A stretch of 64,000 nucleotides of DNA from CBDAUN01 sp965200645 (GCA_965200645.1 CBDAUN010000002.1:124001-188000), one strand, 5' to 3'; shown: positions 43,950 to 54,050, counted from the first letter of the stretch. Numbers and translations are program-made. The notes: generated from the letters alone by a model not told the origin.

Positions 43950-45470
43950 ATGGACGTGCAAGTTAACAAAACTCTACATCACTACATCAATGGCCAACGT
44001 GTCGAAGGCACTAGCAACAGATTCGGTGAAATTTACAATCCTGCTATTGGTGCCGTCGTAAAACAGGTGCCGTATGCGTCAAATGAAGAAGTCAATACCG
44101 CCGTCAAGGCAGCTGCAGATGCTCTGCCAGGGTGGTTAGCTGTTCCACCCGCGGCACGTGCCCAAGTTCTATTCGACTTTCGTGAAGTGGTACGCAAGAA
44201 CATAGACGAACTCGCTGAAGCCGTATCCGAAGAACATGGCAAAACTATTCCCGATGCTAAAGGCTCAATCGGTCGCGGTATCGAAGTTGTTGAATTCGCC
44301 TGCGGCATCCCGCAACTACTAAAAGGTGAGATGTCCGAACGGGTTGCCAAAGGCGTCGAAATGTACTCGGTAAGGCAGCCGGTAGGTGTGTGTGCTGGTA
44401 TTACACCGTTTAACTTCCCAGCCATGGTTCCAATGTGGATGTTTCCTGTAGCAATTGCTTGTGGCAACACTTTCATATTGAAACCTTCGGAGAAAGATCC
44501 TTCCTGTCCGTTGTTGCTGGCAGAGTATATGAAGCAAGCTGGCTTACCCGATGGCGTTTTAAATGTGGTAGTAGGCGACAAGGTAGCAGTTGATGCTCTG
44601 TTGATGCATCCCGAAGTAGCGGCAATTAGTTTTGTGGGGTCTACGGCAGTAGGAGAATACATATACAAGACTGGAACTGACTATGGAAAACGAGTTCAAG
44701 CCCTGTGTGGTGCCAAGAACCACATGGTCGTCATGCCGGATGCTGACATGGACCAGGTTACAGATGCAGCGATTGGAGCAGGTTACGGTTCAGCTGGCGA
44801 ACGTTGTATGGCAATTTCAGTGGTCGTTGCCGTTGGAGATGAAACTGCAGACGAAGTGGTTTCAAGGCTAACCCCTCGGGTAAAGGCACTCTCCGTAGGC
44901 CCATACACTGACGACCAAGTTGAGATGGGTCCACTTGTTACCCCCGACCACTATCAAAAGGTTAAGTCTTATGTTGATATTGGGATAGAGGAAGGTGCGC
45001 AACTGGTGGTTGACGGTCGAGATTTTTCGCTGGAAGGCTATGAGGATGGTGCATTTTTGGGTGGCTGTCTGTTCGATAAGGTAAAGCCAGAAATGAAAAT
45101 CTACACTGATGAAATTTTCGGTCCAGTTCTCAGTGTGGTTCGAGTTGACAGCTATGAGGAAGCCGAGCAGTTGGTGACCGACCACGAATACGGAAATGGA
45201 GCGGCTATTTTTACCAGAGATGGCGGCCTCGCACAAAAATTTTCCTCCAATGTAAAAATCGGGATGGTTGGAATCAATGTGCCAATTCCGGTCCCAGTGG
45301 CTTATCACAGTTTTGGTGGCTGGAAGCGGTCACTGTTTGGTGACCACTACATGCATGGTCCAGAAGGTGTGAGATTTTACACTCGCATGAAGACCATCAC
45401 TACTCGCTGGCCTGCGTCAATTCAAGAAGGGGCTCAGTTTAACTTTAAGCGGGGAAGTGACGACAACTAG
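43950..45470 (+). CDS. mmsA: Methylmalonate/malonate semialdehyde dehydrogenase (CoA-acylating)
   Basis: A 506-residue aldehyde dehydrogenase of the MMSDH class. Seen are YSVRQPVGVCAGITPFNFPAMVP near residue 140, FVGSTAVGEYIY near 230 and the catalytic Cys in AGERCMAIS near 285. It converts methylmalonate semialdehyde to propionyl-CoA, or malonate semialdehyde to acetyl-CoA. The ATG at 43950 is preferred, with an AGGGG site nine bases upstream; a TTG at 43944 is possible. With the aminotransferase at 39 kb it could complete beta-alanine breakdown. It converges on panC. Confidence 0.93.
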   Translation: MDVQVNKTLHHYINGQRVEGTSNRFGEIYNPAIGAVVKQVPYASNEEVNTAVKAAADALPGWLAVPPAARAQVLFDFREVVRKNIDELAEAVSEEHGKTIPDAKGSIGRGIEVVEFACGIPQLLKGEMSERVAKGVEMYSVRQPVGVCAGITPFNFPAMVPMWMFPVAIACGNTFILKPSEKDPSCPLLLAEYMKQAGLPDGVLNVVVGDKVAVDALLMHPEVAAISFVGSTAVGEYIYKTGTDYGKRVQALCGAKNHMVVMPDADMDQVTDAAIGAGYGSAGERCMAISVVVAVGDETADEVVSRLTPRVKALSVGPYTDDQVEMGPLVTPDHYQKVKSYVDIGIEEGAQLVVDGRDFSLEGYEDGAFLGGCLFDKVKPEMKIYTDEIFGPVLSVVRVDSYEEAEQLVTDHEYGNGAAIFTRDGGLAQKFSSNVKIGMVGINVPIPVPVAYHSFGGWKRSLFGDHYMHGPEGVRFYTRMKTITTRWPASIQEGAQFNFKRGSDDN

Positions 45471-45474
45471 TCGA

Positions 45475-46335
45475 TTAGTCCTGCAAAATCATGTTGTCGA
45501 TTAATCGCACAGCACCAACATGAACGGCGATTAATGCGATAGCGTGCTTAAGCGAACCGACAGGCGACTTGGCCTGCCAATTTGTTGGATCTCTTAGTTC
45601 TGCGTAGTCAATAGTTATTCCTGGATGGGCAAGCCGAGAAGTTAGGAGTTCGTGTAGTTCTTGACAATCTCTTATACCCTCGTCCCACGCAGATTTGGCC
45701 GCAAGCAGCGCTCGATGGATGTAAAGCGAATTCTCACGTTCCACTACTGTGAGAAGTTCATTGCGTGAAGACAATGCTAATCCATCGGCATCCCTGACGG
45801 TGGCACAGTTAACGACTTGCGGAAATCCTAAACGAGATGCCAAATCCTTAACTACCAGCAGTTGTTGATAGTCCTTTTCACCAAAATATGCTCGGCAGTT
45901 GCCAACGATACGAAAGAGTCTATCAACTACAGTGCATACACCGTCCATATGTCCCGGGCGAAATTCACCTTCCAACCCTTTGGCATAGACGCCTGGGTCA
46001 AGTCTAGTGACTTCATCGATTGAATGAACTCCAGGGAAAATATCCGTTAAGGTTCCCATAAAGACCATGTCACAGTCGGCATCATTGAGCTTTTTTTGGT
46101 CAGTTTTGAAATCTCGCGGGTAACGTTCGTAGTCTGCAGGGTTGTTGAACTGTAAAGGATTAATAAAAATGCTTACGCAGGTCACATCATTTTCTGCGAC
46201 AGAGCGGTTGATTAACGAAAGATGACCGCTGTGCAGGGCACCCATAGTTGGTACGTAGCCAATTGATAGGTTGTTTTGGCGCTGCTCAGAGCACCACTTT
46301 GAAGCGGAGCGAGGCTCGAGAAATACTTCTAGCAA
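45475..46335 (-). CDS. panC: Pantoate-beta-alanine ligase
   Basis: A 286-residue enzyme joining pantoate and beta-alanine with ATP for coenzyme A synthesis. Family motifs: VPTMGALHSGHLSLI near residue 30, SIFINPLQF near 57, YFGEKDYQQL near 150 and LALSSRNE near 190. panB is not adjacent. The gene stands alone between mmsA (4-bp gap, convergent) and qor. Confidence 0.96.
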   Translation of the reverse strand: MLEVFLEPRSASKWCSEQRQNNLSIGYVPTMGALHSGHLSLINRSVAENDVTCVSIFINPLQFNNPADYERYPRDFKTDQKKLNDADCDMVFMGTLTDIFPGVHSIDEVTRLDPGVYAKGLEGEFRPGHMDGVCTVVDRLFRIVGNCRAYFGEKDYQQLLVVKDLASRLGFPQVVNCATVRDADGLALSSRNELLTVVERENSLYIHRALLAAKSAWDEGIRDCQELHELLTSRLAHPGITIDYAELRDPTNWQAKSPVGSLKHAIALIAVHVGAVRLIDNMILQD

Positions 46336-46400
46336 ACTTTCTAAGGCGTAGGCGTTATTTGGATGACCGAAAATCCTCTACGGACTGGTTTGGCGAATAA

Positions 46401-47393
46401 TCAATCGTGTTTGAGTACGATTTTGCCGATGTAGTCACCTCGTTCTAAATGCGAATGAGCTTGTTGAACACGCTCAAAGGGGTAAACCGAGTCGATTACT
46501 GGATGGATGGATTTGTTTTCGAGCAAAGGCCAGACTTTCTCTAAAAGTTGCACAGCAATTTCAGCCTTTTCTGCGACAGAACGAGGTCGCAGGGTAGAAC
46601 CGGTGATCGTTAGCCGCTTCAGCATAATCGCAAGTGCGTTTATTTCAGCCTTGATGCCGCCTTGGGTCGCAATAATCACCAAGCGCCCAAACTTTGCAAG
46701 ACACTTGATGTTCTTTGCCATGTAGTCGCCTGCCACAATGTCCAGAATGACATCGACACCTTTTCCTAAAGTTAAGTCTTCGATCGACTGCACAAAATTT
46801 TCCGTTCTGTAATTGATTGCTTCATCCGCACCTAATTCGACACAGCGGGTGCATTTGTCGTCACTTCCCGCTGTGACAAAGACTTTTGAGCCGAATGCTT
46901 TTGCCAGTTGAATCGCTGTTGAACCAATTCCGCTGGCACCGCCGTGAATGAGACAGGATTCGCCGGCGATAAGCCCGCCCAACATAAATACATTGGCCCA
47001 TACGGTAAAGAACGTTTCCGGCACTCCACCGGCATCGACTACACTTATCGAATTGGGAATAGGTAAACAAGAGGATGCTGGTGCGGCACAGTACTGTGCA
47101 TAGCCACCGCCGGCGAGCAGAGCACAAACGGTATCACCAACGTTCAGGGTGGTTACATCAGAGGCAACTTCGACGACTTCACCTGCTGCTTCCAATCCTA
47201 AAATATCCGAAGCACCGGGTGGCGGTGGGTATTTTCCATTTCTTTGCATCGAGTCGGCTCGGTTCAGTCCACTCGACGCTACTTTGATTAATACCTCGCC
47301 TGGCTTGAGTTGTGGTATCGGGCGCTGTGCAATTGCGAGTACTCCTGGACCGCCAGGTTTGGTAATCTCTACGACTGCCATGTTGCCTGTCAT
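46401..47393 (-). CDS. NAD(P)H quinone oxidoreductase, PIG3-like MDR family
   Basis: A 330-residue zinc-independent reductase. Seen are SSGLNRADSMQRNGKYPPPPGASD near residue 40, the PIG3/TP53I3-type opening, GLEAAGEVVEVA near 65 and the nucleotide site HGGASGIGSTAIQLAK near 145. The start is the ATG at 47393, five bases after the carbonic anhydrase-like stop, with a GAGG site overlapping it; the longer frame to 47498 would run back through that gene. It reduces quinones or enoyl compounds in the cytoplasm. Confidence 0.9.
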   Translation of the reverse strand: MTGNMAVVEITKPGGPGVLAIAQRPIPQLKPGEVLIKVASSGLNRADSMQRNGKYPPPPGASDILGLEAAGEVVEVASDVTTLNVGDTVCALLAGGGYAQYCAAPASSCLPIPNSISVVDAGGVPETFFTVWANVFMLGGLIAGESCLIHGGASGIGSTAIQLAKAFGSKVFVTAGSDDKCTRCVELGADEAINYRTENFVQSIEDLTLGKGVDVILDIVAGDYMAKNIKCLAKFGRLVIIATQGGIKAEINALAIMLKRLTITGSTLRPRSVAEKAEIAVQLLEKVWPLLENKSIHPVIDSVYPFERVQQAHSHLERGDYIGKIVLKHD

Positions 47394-47397
47394 TTTG

Positions 47398-47925
47398 TTA
47401 TTCCTCGGTAATCTCTTTGAAACTACTTTTGTAGCGTCTAATCTTGTCAATGTAAGACTGATTGAACCTTTGCAACATTTCGGTTTCCTTTTTCCCAAGC
47501 GATCGTACGACTCTTCCTGGCGAACCCACTACCAAACTGTCATCAGGAATTACTTTGCCTTCTGTAATCAAAGCGCCGGCTCCTATCAGGCAGCGTTTGC
47601 CAATATGTGCGTTGTTCAAAATGACGGCATTGACACCAATTAGACTTCCTTTGGAAATGGTGCATCCGTGCAGCATTGCCTTGTGACCAATTGTGACATT
47701 TTCCGCAATGTTGAGAGGAATACCCGGGTCTGTATGAAGGACACAGCAGTCCTGAACGTTTGAGCCGCTGCCAACTACAATTCGCTCGTTATCACCTCGA
47801 ATGACGGCACCAAACCAGATTCCGACATTGTCACCCAATACAACGTCACCCACAACGGTAGCTGATGGGGCGACAAAAACATTCTCTCCGAATTGCGGAG
47901 TCCCGTTATCAAGTGAGTAGATCAC
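47398..47925 (-). CDS. Gamma carbonic anhydrase-like hexapeptide protein (YrdA family)
   Basis: A 175-residue left-handed beta-helix protein. The hexapeptide repeats run from about residue 18 to 130 (FVAPSATVVGDVVLGDNVGIWFGAVIRGD). Putative metal His residues are in VLHTDPG, TIGHKAMLHGC. Many YrdA proteins bind zinc without proven carbonic anhydrase activity. It lies between sohB (7-bp gap) and the reductase, in one probable operon. Confidence 0.9.
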   Translation of the reverse strand: MIYSLDNGTPQFGENVFVAPSATVVGDVVLGDNVGIWFGAVIRGDNERIVVGSGSNVQDCCVLHTDPGIPLNIAENVTIGHKAMLHGCTISKGSLIGVNAVILNNAHIGKRCLIGAGALITEGKVIPDDSLVVGSPGRVVRSLGKKETEMLQRFNQSYIDKIRRYKSSFKEITEE

Positions 47926-47932
47926 GGTTAAT

Positions 47933-48970
47933 TCAAATTCTACCGATTGGCCCCAGTGGGTCTGAATTTTGCCTGGGAATTAAGCGCAATAGCGAAGCTG
48001 CCGATCCCTTTATTTTTTCGGAAAGATTCTGTTTTCGCACAAACTTGATTTCGTAAATATCGGCATTGCTACTTGATTCAAGCAGATAGTCATCACTCGT
48101 TCGTATTTCATCGACTAAATTCAAATCTAGCGCACGTGTTCCGTGCCAGTGTTCACCTGTGGCTATTTTTTCGAGATCAATTTCAGGTCGGTAGGATTTC
48201 ACAAAGTCTTTGAACAATTCATGAACATCCTGAATGTCCTCCATCATTTTGGTCTTACCCTTTTCTGTAGGTTCGGTAAACATGCCAACCGTTCTTTTGT
48301 ATTCGCCGGCGGTGAACTCCTGATAGTCAACGTTGTGCTTTTGTAGTGCCCGATGAAAATTAGGAAATTGTGCGAGCACTCCAACTGAGCCTACTATGGC
48401 AAATGGTGCAGCCAAAATCTTGTCAGCCACACATGCCATTAAATAGCCGCCGCTTGCTGCAACCTTATCTACAGCGACTGTGAGTGTGATGCCTTTTTCT
48501 TTAAAGCGTGCTAATTGTGATGCGGCTAAACCGTAACCATGAACCACACCTCCCACACTTTCAATTCGAATCAGTACTTCGTCTGGTTTGTTCTCAAGCG
48601 TAAGAATTGCCGTGATTTCTTCTCGAAGTTGATCAATCTGCGATGCTTGAATATCACCTTCGAATTTGAGCACGAAGATACATTTGCGATCGTCATCTTC
48701 ACGGGTAGTCGGCGCCTTGGCCTTTTGCTTGGTTTGTTTCTTTTGTGCCTTCATCTGCTCCTTGAATTCTTTCTTCGGTAACTTTACCGAGTTAATTGAA
48801 TTCGACATGACCTCGTATCGCTGATTGAGGTGATTAACTTCAAGATGCTCCTTTTGATGAGCACGATGCCTTGTAGATAGTGATGCGATCAGAATGATTG
48901 GAAACGAAATCAATGCGATAACAGTCACAGATTTGGCGAAGAAAACTAGATAATCTACAAAGTATTCCAT
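47933..48970 (-). CDS. sohB: SohB-type inner-membrane peptidase (S49)
   Basis: A 345-residue protein. Residues 8-28 form the N-terminal membrane anchor. A charged Lys/Gln-rich linker near 65-90 is followed by the S49 peptidase domain: ESVGGVVHGYGLAASQL near 160, and VDKVAASGGYLMACVADKI near 180 with the catalytic Ser. SohB suppresses degP loss in E. coli and acts at the periplasmic face. First of a minus-strand cluster with the hexapeptide protein and the reductase. Confidence 0.92.
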   Translation of the reverse strand: MEYFVDYLVFFAKSVTVIALISFPIILIASLSTRHRAHQKEHLEVNHLNQRYEVMSNSINSVKLPKKEFKEQMKAQKKQTKQKAKAPTTREDDDRKCIFVLKFEGDIQASQIDQLREEITAILTLENKPDEVLIRIESVGGVVHGYGLAASQLARFKEKGITLTVAVDKVAASGGYLMACVADKILAAPFAIVGSVGVLAQFPNFHRALQKHNVDYQEFTAGEYKRTVGMFTEPTEKGKTKMMEDIQDVHELFKDFVKSYRPEIDLEKIATGEHWHGTRALDLNLVDEIRTSDDYLLESSSNADIYEIKFVRKQNLSEKIKGSAASLLRLIPRQNSDPLGPIGRI

Positions 48971-49129
48971 AGGATTACGAATTGAAAAAACTAAACAAAA
49001 AATTCTATCACAGGCTAGGCAGGCAATTCACGAGTTAGGCCAGTGAATTAACCGCAGTGAATGAAGTTCGACGTTAAAAGTCTAAATTTGATAATTCTCC
49101 ACATCTTGTAATTCAAATCTACCATTAGG

Positions 49130-49561
49130 TTAAATCGGTATGTCCGGCACCCAAATATAGCCATCATCATCAGCAATATAGGCTTCACGGAGTCCATGAG
49201 GCTTGTCTTGTGGGTCGGCAACAACTACGTATTCAAGTTTTCGAGCCAGTTTCACAGCTTCATCTGGATCCCTGCCATGGATGCGTAACTCAATTCCTAA
49301 TCCTCGAGTATCGATACTTTGTACAAATCTATGTAGAGCAGTGCCTTGGTAGGTGTGATCTGCATGAACCATCCATTCACTGCCGACCGCCTGAAGAACC
49401 GCAAAGTCCGGGTCAGAGTAGACTACCGATGCACCGATTACACCTGTTTGGAATCTAAGCGCATTGTCGATATTTTTGACTAGTAAATTAATTGACAAGC
49501 CACTGAGTGAGTGTCCGTACTCAGGTGCAGGAATCCATGAGTCTCCAGTGCGAAGTTTCAA
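49130..49561 (-). CDS. VOC/glyoxalase-fold protein
   Basis: A 143-residue single VOC module: LSINLLVKNIDNALRFQTGVIGASVVYSDPDFAVLQ at residues 21-57, then a second half ending in GLREAYIADDDGYIWVPDIP. Possible metal residues are His near 67 and Glu near 128. It could be a dioxygenase-like, lyase or resistance protein; the sequence does not decide. No operon partner. Confidence 0.75.
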   Translation of the reverse strand: MKLRTGDSWIPAPEYGHSLSGLSINLLVKNIDNALRFQTGVIGASVVYSDPDFAVLQAVGSEWMVHADHTYQGTALHRFVQSIDTRGLGIELRIHGRDPDEAVKLARKLEYVVVADPQDKPHGLREAYIADDDGYIWVPDIPI

Positions 49562-49647
49562 TAGAATTTAACCTTAAGTTTACGAGTTTGTTTTAATTTG
49601 ATGGTAATAATCATTGGAGTGCAACTTTTCACAACTGAAAAAAAGTT

Positions 49648-51312
49648 CTACCCCTTCAGTTTGGCCCATGAATCACGTAAAGGCACAATGCGGTGGAAGA
49701 CAGGAGCGTTGCCATCTGTAGCTTGGGTATACAGATAGTAATAGCCGTTGCGTTCAAACTGAAATCTTGTGCCTTGTGGTGACTCAGCTGCCTCGCATTC
49801 TATGCGTGCTTTGGTATTAATTGTGAGCGATTCAGGATTGATAAAGTCTGCAAAATTACCATCCTTCTGTGTAGCAGGGTTGGCGATCGTGAACAAACGG
49901 TCGTACAGGTGAACTACCGAGGGTACGCTGGTTTCGCGATTGACCCAGTGAATAGTACCCTTTACCTTGCGTCCGTCAGGTGCAACCCCTCCACGGCTAT
50001 TGGGGTCATAGCGACATCGCACCTCTATAACTTGGCCGTCGTCATCCTTGACCACTTCTGTGCAAGTGATCAGATATGCGAATCTAAGTCTAACTTCAGA
50101 CCCTGGTGAGAGTCTGAAAAATTTCTTTTCAGGATTTTCCTGAAAGTCGTCTCTTTCGATCAAGATAGTTTTGCTGAATGGAATTTTGCGTGTACCGAAT
50201 TCAGGACGCTTCGGATGATTTGTGGCATCAAGCCAGTCAACTTCGTCGTCAGGATAGTTTTCAATGACCACGCGTAGTGGGTCTAATACCGCCATCGTTC
50301 TGGCTGAGTCGAGATCGAGTTCCTGGCGAATCGTGTTTTCGAGCACGCCCATTTCAATTTCATTGAAGTTTTTTGTAACGCCAATTCGATTGCAAAACTC
50401 CCGTATTGATTTTGCAGTGTAGCCTCGATTGCGAAGTCCGGATATAGTGGGCATTCTGGGATCGTCCCACCCGTCCACCAACTGCTCATCCACCAGTTTT
50501 GTTAACAGTCGCTTACTAAGTACTGTGTATTCCAAGGACAGTCTGGAAAACTCCGTCTGCTCCGGACGGCTTGGAGCAGTGACATTCTCGATAAACCAAT
50601 CATACAAGGGCCGATGATCCTCGAATTCCATGGTACACAAAGAGTGTGTTACACCCTCAATTGCATCGGACAATCCGTGTGCAAAGTCATACAGCGGGTA
50701 AATGCACCATTTGGTTCCTGCAATCGGGTGTGAGGCGTGCCGTATGCGATACATGATAGGGTCACGCATATTGATATTGCCTGACTTCATATCAATCTTT
50801 GCCCGAAGCACGTGCGTGTTGTCAGGGAAGTCGCCGGCTCTCATTCGCTTGAATAGACCGAGATTTTCCTCGATTGAGCGATTTCGATAGGGGCTGTCTG
50901 TTCCAGATTGTGTGAGTGTTCCACGGTATTGTCGAATTTCCTCGGCGGTCAAGCTGTCAACATAGGCCTTGCCGTTTTCAATTAGCTCGATAGCAAAGTC
51001 ATACAGCCTTTCGAAATAATCTGAAGCGTGAAGGGGGTCGCCTTTGCCGTAACCTAACCAGCGTACGTCTTCAATAATGGAATTGACGAAGTCAATGTTT
51101 TCTTTGCCAGGATTCGTATCGTCGAAGCGAAAATTACAAACTCCCTTGTAGTCTTCTGCGATCCCGAAATTGAGGCAAATGGACTTCGCATGTCCTATGT
51201 GCAAATAACCATTGGGCTCTGGAGGAAATCGCGTTACCACCCGACCGCCATGTTTATTGTTGGAAATGTCTTGATCGATAATTTGTCGAATAAAGTTTGT
51301 TGGACTGGACAC
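49648..51312 (-). CDS. glnS: Glutaminyl-tRNA synthetase
   Basis: A 554-residue class I synthetase, matching E. coli GlnRS (554). The HIGH motif is in PPEPNGYLHIGHAKSICLNFG near residue 40, the KMSKS-like motif is VLSKR near 270, and the GlnRS C-terminal anticodon barrels follow. It charges tRNA(Gln). Its presence supports a gammaproteobacterial origin, as many other bacteria use the Gat amidotransferase route. It is divergent from gshB. Confidence 0.97.
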   Translation of the reverse strand: MSSPTNFIRQIIDQDISNNKHGGRVVTRFPPEPNGYLHIGHAKSICLNFGIAEDYKGVCNFRFDDTNPGKENIDFVNSIIEDVRWLGYGKGDPLHASDYFERLYDFAIELIENGKAYVDSLTAEEIRQYRGTLTQSGTDSPYRNRSIEENLGLFKRMRAGDFPDNTHVLRAKIDMKSGNINMRDPIMYRIRHASHPIAGTKWCIYPLYDFAHGLSDAIEGVTHSLCTMEFEDHRPLYDWFIENVTAPSRPEQTEFSRLSLEYTVLSKRLLTKLVDEQLVDGWDDPRMPTISGLRNRGYTAKSIREFCNRIGVTKNFNEIEMGVLENTIRQELDLDSARTMAVLDPLRVVIENYPDDEVDWLDATNHPKRPEFGTRKIPFSKTILIERDDFQENPEKKFFRLSPGSEVRLRFAYLITCTEVVKDDDGQVIEVRCRYDPNSRGGVAPDGRKVKGTIHWVNRETSVPSVVHLYDRLFTIANPATQKDGNFADFINPESLTINTKARIECEAAESPQGTRFQFERNGYYYLYTQATDGNAPVFHRIVPLRDSWAKLKG

Positions 51313-51445
51313 TATTTTGAGTATGGGAGTGGTTAATTGAGCGTATGAGAACTTAAGTTAATGCCACTTTGCAGTGGTGTGAGCAAGTGAAGTTGAATGT
51401 TTGTTATAAAATTTGTGAGATTAATTTGCACTGGATACATTTAGT

Positions 51446-52393
51446 ATGAAAATAGCATTTCTCATGGATCCGCTGGAGTCTGTAAAGGCCTACAAGGACA
51501 CATCATATTATTTGATGCTTGCTTGTCATGAGCGTGACCACGAAGTGTTTTATTTTAATCAAAACACAATGACCGCGACGAACGGTGTAGTCGCCGCCAC
51601 AGTGCAAAAAGTGCAAGTCCATGCATCTGTGGAGCAACCCTTTACAGTACTGGAGACTTTAAAGATCAACTTGTCAGCAATGGATGCAATTTTTGTAAGA
51701 ACCGAACCACCGTTGGACCGGGCATATTTCTATGCGATGTTGATGCTTGACCTGGTAGGTGGCAAGACCGTTATTGTCAATCAACCTTCAGGCATTAGAA
51801 ACTGGAACGAAAAACTCGCTGCATTGCACTTTCCGGACATTACGCCAGCAACGCTGATTACCAGAAGTAGGGATGAAATATTGCAATATCGAGCAGAATT
51901 TGGTCGGTTGACTTTGAAGCCACTGGATGGTTACGGGGGGCTTGGCATCGTGTTCTTGGAAGAAGTTGATGATCAAGAAGATGCGAAAATTGACCACATT
52001 ACTCAAAGTGGCAGGCATGTAGTTATTGCTCAAGAGTACTTATCTGCCGCACAAGAAGGCGATAAGAGAATTCTTTTAGTTGAGGGGGAGCCAATTGGTG
52101 CGATCTTTAGAGTGCATGCCGACGGTGTAGAGTTGAACAATCTTGATCAAGGCGGAGTAGCTGAGCCTGCAGAATTGGATGATGTGGATTTAGCCATTTG
52201 CGCACAAATTAAGGAAGGGTTGATAGAAGAGGGAATTTTCTTTAGTGGAATTGATGTAATTGGTGGAAAGTTGATTGAAGTCAATGTGACAAGTCCGACA
52301 GGACTTCAGGAGTTGAGCCGATTCAATGAACGGTCATACAATCACGACATTATTGCAGTTCTCGAAAATAAAGTTCGAGCCGCTCATATTTAA
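51446..52393 (+). CDS. gshB: Glutathione synthetase
   Basis: A 315-residue ATP-grasp ligase, as in E. coli (316). It begins MKIAFLMDPLESVKAYKDTSY, the GshB signature. ATP-grasp residues are seen in LKPLDGYGGLGIVFLEE near residue 155, and the C-terminal EVNVTSPTGLQEL binds magnesium and glycine. It adds glycine to gamma-glutamylcysteine. It is followed 40 bp later by gltX. Confidence 0.96.
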   Translation: MKIAFLMDPLESVKAYKDTSYYLMLACHERDHEVFYFNQNTMTATNGVVAATVQKVQVHASVEQPFTVLETLKINLSAMDAIFVRTEPPLDRAYFYAMLMLDLVGGKTVIVNQPSGIRNWNEKLAALHFPDITPATLITRSRDEILQYRAEFGRLTLKPLDGYGGLGIVFLEEVDDQEDAKIDHITQSGRHVVIAQEYLSAAQEGDKRILLVEGEPIGAIFRVHADGVELNNLDQGGVAEPAELDDVDLAICAQIKEGLIEEGIFFSGIDVIGGKLIEVNVTSPTGLQELSRFNERSYNHDIIAVLENKVRAAHI

Positions 52394-52433
52394 TCCTTGA
52401 AATTTTGAAGACAACTAAATCCATCTTCTGAAT

Positions 52434-53852
52434 ATGACTATTGTCACTCGTTTTGCGCCTAGTCCAACTGGAGTAGCTCACGTCGGTTCGATGCGTACTG
52501 CTCTTTTTTCGTGGTTATTTGCAAGGCAGTCAGAAGGGAAGTTTCTCCTTCGGATCGAAGACACAGACCGTGCCCGTTCAACTCCTGAATTTACTTCAGT
52601 GATTTTAGAGACGTTGAATTGGTTGGGGATGACGCCTGACGAGCCACCAATTTATCAGTCTGGTCGGACACAAATCTATCAAGAAATAGCAGTAGATCTG
52701 GTTAGGAATGGTTATGCATACCATTGTGTATGCAGTAAAGAAAGACTTGACCAGTTACGTAAATCCCAGGAACAGGAGGGGGTAAAGCCTCGGTATGACA
52801 GAAAGTGTAGGGATCTTGGTATAGAACCATCAGCGGATGAACAATCCGTAATTCGATTCAAAAATCCACTGGATGGTGAGGTAGTAGTTAAGGATTTGGT
52901 TCAGGGCGAGGTGACATATCGGAATTCTGAACTGGATGATTTGATCATTATTCGGTCTGACGGTTCTCCAACCTACAACTTTTCTGTGGTGGTAGATGAA
53001 ATTGCACTTGGTGTCACTCATGTTTTACGTGGCGATGATCACCTGAACAATACTCCTAGACAGATCAACATGTTTAAAGCATTGGGAGCAGAACTACCAA
53101 AGTTCGGACACGTACCGATGATTTTGTCCGCAGAAGGTAAAAAGATTTCCAAACGTGAAAATCCGCCCAGTGTGCTGGAGTATCGCGACCGCGGGTTTTT
53201 GCCCGAGGCAATTCTCAATTACCTTGTTCGATTGGGGTGGTCTCATGGGGATCAGGAAGTGTTTAGTCTCGATGAAATGGTTAAACAGTTCGATGTAGAG
53301 CATATTCATCGTTCACCTGCCTCACTGGATGAAAAGAAGCTGGAATGGTTGAACCATCAGCACATCATGCATGGAAAACCGGAGCGGATCGTTAAATTGC
53401 TCAAGGAGTTATTTGAATCCCATGGAATCGATACCCAGTCTTGTGGCCCAGATTTGGTAGATTTGTTTGAAGTGCAAAAGGCGAGATCGAAGACTTTGGT
53501 GGAGTTTGTAGATCGGAGTGTTTACTTTTATGAGGATTTTGAAGATTACGATGAAGCTGCAGCTGAAAAGTTTTTGACCTCAGAATCTGGTGTGTTGATT
53601 TCTCAGTTAAAGGATCGTTTGACTGAATTAAGTCATTGGAGCAAAGATGAGATCCACAATGTGTTGAGCAATATCGTCGCCGAGAATGGCGTCAAGTTTG
53701 TAGCGATTGCTCAACCAGTAAGAGTGGCCCTTACAGGGAATACAATTTCTCCTGGAATCGATGTAACTATTGAGTTAATTGGTCGAGAGAGGGTGACGAA
53801 TCGACTTGAAAAAGCGATTCGATGGATTGGTACGGGGACTAATTTGAGGTAA
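52434..53852 (+). CDS. gltX: Glutamyl-tRNA synthetase
   Basis: A 472-residue class I synthetase. The HIGH-like motif is in FAPSPTGVAHVGSMRTALFSWLFAR near residue 7, with HVGS instead of HIGH. KISKRE near residue 240 is the KMSKS equivalent, and the C-terminal helical anticodon domain is present. A full-length GltX beside GlnRS implies a discriminating enzyme. A tRNA-Glu gene lies 3.4 kb downstream. Confidence 0.96.
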   Translation: MTIVTRFAPSPTGVAHVGSMRTALFSWLFARQSEGKFLLRIEDTDRARSTPEFTSVILETLNWLGMTPDEPPIYQSGRTQIYQEIAVDLVRNGYAYHCVCSKERLDQLRKSQEQEGVKPRYDRKCRDLGIEPSADEQSVIRFKNPLDGEVVVKDLVQGEVTYRNSELDDLIIIRSDGSPTYNFSVVVDEIALGVTHVLRGDDHLNNTPRQINMFKALGAELPKFGHVPMILSAEGKKISKRENPPSVLEYRDRGFLPEAILNYLVRLGWSHGDQEVFSLDEMVKQFDVEHIHRSPASLDEKKLEWLNHQHIMHGKPERIVKLLKELFESHGIDTQSCGPDLVDLFEVQKARSKTLVEFVDRSVYFYEDFEDYDEAAAEKFLTSESGVLISQLKDRLTELSHWSKDEIHNVLSNIVAENGVKFVAIAQPVRVALTGNTISPGIDVTIELIGRERVTNRLEKAIRWIGTGTNLR

Positions 53853-54022
53853 TCGGAAGTTTAAACGTGATCGGAATGAAATCAAAATGGAGCATTATCT
53901 GTCCGCTTGCCTGAAGTGATTCTGTTATTTAATATAGAATCACAATTTGAAAGGAAATCATCGCGCGAAAAACAGCGGTTAGGCACCAATGCTGACAGAA
54001 CCGGTTTCTTCACATCGTGATT

Positions 54023-54050
54023 TGGTGAACGTCAGGACTGACGTTCACCA
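54023..54050. repeat. Perfect inverted repeat, 13-bp arms with a 2-bp centre
   Basis: TGGTGAACGTCAG and CTGACGTTCACCA are exact complements around GA. It is too long and too tightly spaced for a normal RNA loop, so a DNA-binding site, an element end or a cruciform-type site are the likelier readings. It lies 170 bases after gltX; there is no T-run. Confidence 0.75.

Noticed and set aside
44033..44668. Minus-strand frame of 211 codons inside mmsA
   Set aside because: Long antisense frame caused by codon bias of mmsA; no family motif and low-complexity Thr/Ser/Ala content.
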